From assembly GCA_902489675.1 (NCBI GenBank), contig CABUAP010000054.1, positions 1 through 8,023 on the forward strand: a stretch of 8,023 nucleotides of DNA. The letters run 5' to 3'. The position numbers and the translations under genes are program-made. Shown piece after piece: positions 5,759 through 8,023 of the stretch. This DNA comes from an uncultured Azospirillum sp. (lineage in GTDB: Bacteria > Pseudomonadota > Alphaproteobacteria > RF32 > CAG-239). Numbering within the stretch: position 1 is the first letter of the stretch; each line of letters begins with the position of its first letter. Below the pieces are notes generated by a model. The model did no database searches. It was not told where the DNA came from and saw only the letters and a list, made by a program, of their open reading frames with translations.

Positions 5759-6861
5759 TTAAAGTTTGCCGGCAATATAAGCGTCGATATATCTTTTTTC
5801 GATTTCAAGCAGTTTTTTGACCGATTCGATCTCCACATATTCGCCGTCGCCGTGGGCGTTTTCACCGTTCACACTGTGCATAATGATAACCGAGCGGTCA
5901 GCGACATCCGGGCATCGGTACCGCCGCACATTTGTGAAATTTTCAGCGGCTGTCCGATCACTTCTTCGGCAATCCGGCGATAAGCGGCAATTTCGGGCAT
6001 CGAAACATCCATGTAAACCCCGCGGCTGGATAACAAAATCTCATAAGTACAGCCATTCCGCCGGCAGGCATCGTGCAGTTTTTTCTCCAGTTCCGGCAAC
6101 GAAATTTTTTCCGTTAAACGGAAGTTGACGCGTGCTTCGGCTTCGGCCGGCACCACGTTATAGGTGGTCGGCGAGTTAAAAGCGGTGACAACCATCGTAT
6201 CCTGCCAGATATTTTCCGGCTGGCGTCCGCCTTTTTCATAATCGCCGAAACCGGCAGCCAGTTCGTTTAAGCAGTCAATCAGATGCTTAACGGCATTAAT
6301 ACCTTCCCACGGCCGGGAGCTGTGGGCATTTTCACCGCCGGCGGCAATACGGACGCTGACCGGATGCTTGGCCTTGTCGCAAAGGGTAAAAAGATCGCCG
6401 GCATCGGTATCCAGCACGATTCCTGCATTGATATTTTCATGTTTAACCAAAGCTTTGATCCCGTTGCTGGTTGTTTCCTCATCACTGGTGAGCAAAACGC
6501 CGAAACGAATATCTTTGTTCATGGCATAAGCAAGCGCCTCCAAGTTGACCGCCACCGGCGATTTCATATCAAGCGCGCCGCGGGCATAGATCCGTCCGTT
6601 TTCGATTCGGGGAACAAAAAGCGGCTCACCGGCCGGCACCACGTCAAGATGCCCAACTGTCAGAATATCAAAATCGCTGCTTTCGCAATTGGCCAAAAGC
6701 AGAACCGGTGACGCGCCGTCAAAGCGAAATTCGCGGACAATAGCGCCGGCCGGCGCCAGTTCGTTTTTAACCAGTTCAACGACCCGTTCGATTTCTTGCG
6801 CCCGACCGGAAATGCTGGCGATTTTCACCAGTTCCAGAATGTTCTCAATAAGTTTTTCCAT
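5759..6861 (-). pseudogene. M20-family metallopeptidase (ArgE/DapE/CPG2-like), frameshifted near its 3' end
   Basis: M20 enzymes are di-zinc amidases or carboxypeptidases. From the start MEKLIENILE (ATG 6859–6861) the visible hallmarks are GHLDVVPAGE (His71, Asp73), YARGALDMKS (bridging Asp98), TSDEETTSNG (Glu128 and Glu129), VLDTDAGD (151–156), NAHSSRP of the lid domain (His180) and CGGTDAR (312–318). The frame then stops early at 5869–5871 with an unrelated tail. Another frame continues ADRSVIIMHSVNG and then ENAHGDGEYVEIES to a stop at 5759–5761, exactly the expected M20 ending with the last metal-ligand His (codon 5852–5854). One missing base around 5900–5908 explains this. Restored length would be 367 residues, normal for the family. 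The start overlaps the upstream GNAT gene by 17 nt. An earlier ATG at 6885 is possible but less family-like. The substrate is not identifiable. Confidence 0.85.
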
Positions 6862-7576
6862 ATTTTCTCTGATCCACCACGGCAATCATGGTCTGTTTCA
6901 GCTGCTGGCGGCGGTGCAGATGCTCAAGGGCATTGTCGATGGTTGTGTGGGCGATGTGTACGTCGCTGATGCAAAATACCGTATGTCCGTTTTCTTCCAG
7001 AATATGATCAAAATCTTTGGTTTTGGCAAAAGGCACAAACCCCAGTTTCTGATAAAAATCTTTGGCATTGGCGTTGTTGGCGTTATATTCGATGATCAGG
7101 CTTTCAAACCCTTGTTTTTTGAGTTCGGGAACCGTCTGCTGAAAGAGCAGGGTGCCAAGCCCGTGATGCTGTACCTGCGGGTCAAGGTAAATTTGGTTGA
7201 CAATCAGCGTCTTGTCGGAAAGCGCCACCTCACGGTCAAAATGAACTTTGCGGCACCAGGCATATTCAAACCCGTCAAGATAGCCTTTTTCAATTTCTTC
7301 CGCCCGGTTGTTTTCCGGTTGGGTATAATATTGGGGCACGGCGGAATAGCGGATAAACCCGCGCGGCGTGTCGTTTAAGTGCAGCACCGCTACCATCGAC
7401 TGATCGTCTTCGGCCATTTTCCATAGTTTTTTTATAAAATACCCTCGGGTATAGAGCGCCATTTCCCGTTCCGATTTATAGCCGGCGGAAAGCTTGTTGT
7501 AGGAGCGCTGATAAGCCTCTGCCAAGGGCAGGATCATACTCAGACGTTTTTCCAGATTGCAGATCGAAACTTTCAT
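6845..7576 (-). CDS. GNAT-family N-acetyltransferase
   Basis: This 243-residue cytoplasmic enzyme is predicted to transfer an acyl group from acyl-CoA to an amine. The central motif A is VNQIYLDPQVQHHGLGTLLF (126–145), with the pyrophosphate-binding Q/R-x-x-G-x-G seen as QHHGLG (136–141). Motif B follows as ANNANAKDFYQKLGFVPF, with Tyr175 in the usual FY-KLGF position. The N-terminal helical region (10–55) is typical. About 45 residues after the GNAT core (200–243), including HRRQQLKQ, are not explained by the domain. The start ATG 7574–7576 is preceded by AAAGG with a 6-nt spacer. It is the first gene of a minus-strand unit and overlaps the M20 gene, suggesting coupling. The acceptor substrate is unknown. 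Confidence 0.85.
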   Translation of the reverse strand: MKVSICNLEKRLSMILPLAEAYQRSYNKLSAGYKSEREMALYTRGYFIKKLWKMAEDDQSMVAVLHLNDTPRGFIRYSAVPQYYTQPENNRAEEIEKGYLDGFEYAWCRKVHFDREVALSDKTLIVNQIYLDPQVQHHGLGTLLFQQTVPELKKQGFESLIIEYNANNANAKDFYQKLGFVPFAKTKDFDHILEENGHTVFCISDVHIAHTTIDNALEHLHRRQQLKQTMIAVVDQRKYGKTY

Positions 7577-7614
7577 TGAAAACCTTTGGTTTAGGGGATT
7601 AAAAACTGGAAAGA

Positions 7615-7642
7615 ATTATATATGATTCTCTTTGCAAGTCAA
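7615..7642 (-). promoter_or_regulatory. Sigma70-type promoter for GNAT–M20
   Basis: On the – strand, TTGACT (7637–7642), a 16-nt spacer and a perfect TATAAT (7615–7620) lie about 40 nt upstream of the GNAT start. This is close to consensus and likely strong. It sits in the 137-nt divergent gap before sufE. Confidence 0.78.
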
Positions 7643-7713
7643 ATACTAAATAAAAAGATAGACCTTTGCCGCAATTGATGCTAAAAAACAAAAAATAAAA
7701 GAGGACGACCGTA

Positions 7714-8023
7714 ATGGATATTGACGAATTAAGCGAAAATTTTGAACTGTTGGATAACTGGGAAGACAAATACCGCTATCTGATCGACCTCGGCGAAAAA
7801 CTGCCGCCGTTTGCGGAACAGTACCGCACGGAGGAATGGAAGGTCAGCGGCTGCCAGTCGCAAGTATGGCTGGTGCCGTCAGTTGCGGAAAAAGACGGGG
7901 AAAGCCGGCTGACTTTTACCGGTGACAGCGACGCTGCCATCGTGCGCGGGCTGATCGCCGTAGTGCTGATGCTTTTTAGCGGCAAAAGCCGGGAGGAAAT
8001 TCTTTCGCTGGATGTGCCGGCGG
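7714..8023 (+). CDS. sufE: SufE-family sulfur acceptor protein (3' partial)
   Basis: SufE accepts persulfide sulfur from SufS, stimulates its desulfurase activity and passes sulfur to SufBCD. The frame begins MDIDELSENFELLDNWEDKY and has the family features YLIDLGEKLPPFAE and VSGCQSQVWL, where Cys47 matches the sulfur-accepting Cys51 of E. coli SufE. The later segment, TGDSDAAIVRGLIAVVLML with SGKSREEIL after it, is also typical. 103 residues are visible and the gene runs off the right edge; full SufE is about 140 residues. The start is well supported by AGAGGA at 7700–7705 with an 8-nt spacer. It is divergent from the GNAT gene and about 4 kb from sufS, so it is not co-transcribed with the suf operon. 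I see no clear consensus promoter in front of it. Confidence 0.95.
   Translation, partial: MDIDELSENFELLDNWEDKYRYLIDLGEKLPPFAEQYRTEEWKVSGCQSQVWLVPSVAEKDGESRLTFTGDSDAAIVRGLIAVVLMLFSGKSREEILSLDVPA

Noticed and set aside
5869..6885. M20 gene taken as an intact 338-residue protein starting at 6885
   Set aside because: The last ten residues are unrelated to M20 ends, and the true C-terminus is readable in another frame. The start at 6861 fits the family better and has less overlap with the GNAT gene.

Overview
This window looks like chromosomal DNA from a proteobacterium of moderate GC content, most likely an alphaproteobacterium. The main reason is the gene order sufD – alpha/beta hydrolase – sufS – DUF59/SufT, tightly packed on the + strand, which matches my memory of alphaproteobacterial suf clusters. 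The genus cannot be named from the sequence. I saw no tRNA, rRNA, CRISPR array, transposase or prophage gene.

Region 1 (1–3649, +) is the downstream part of a SUF iron-sulfur cluster assembly operon. SufD runs in from beyond the left edge and carries an unusual Cys/His-rich insertion. It is followed by an alpha/beta hydrolase, SufS (cysteine desulfurase, overlapping the hydrolase by 8 nt) and a DUF59/SufT-type protein. SufS supplies persulfide sulfur, SufD is a scaffold subunit of the SufBCD complex (sufB and sufC presumably lie upstream), and the DUF59 protein is a maturation or transfer factor. A sufE gene, the usual sulfur-transfer partner of SufS, starts at 7714 and runs off the right edge. 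It is therefore separated from the operon by about 4 kb of unrelated genes.

Region 2 (3650–4740) holds a small PEGA-like lipoprotein gene on the – strand and then about 645 nt without a convincing protein gene. That stretch is densely structured. A 269-bp element (4170–4438) is bounded by 32-nt imperfect inverted repeats and contains two further long inverted-repeat arms, so it could fold as a three-way junction. On its left is a minus-strand intrinsic terminator, directly upstream of the lipoprotein gene. On its right is a series of hairpins that includes a plus-strand intrinsic terminator. This is the least explained part of the window: it may be a non-coding RNA, an attenuated leader or a MITE-like element.

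Region 3 (4741–5748) is a calcium/sodium antiporter gene (+) with a near-consensus sigma70 promoter and a bidirectional terminator shared with the convergent gene.

Region 4 (5759–7642, –) is a two-gene unit, a GNAT acetyltransferase followed by an M20 metallopeptidase, driven by a strong promoter next to sufE. The M20 gene is frameshifted near its 3' end. The missing C-terminus, with the last metal-ligand His, is still readable in another frame, so this is either a recent pseudogene or a one-base sequence error.
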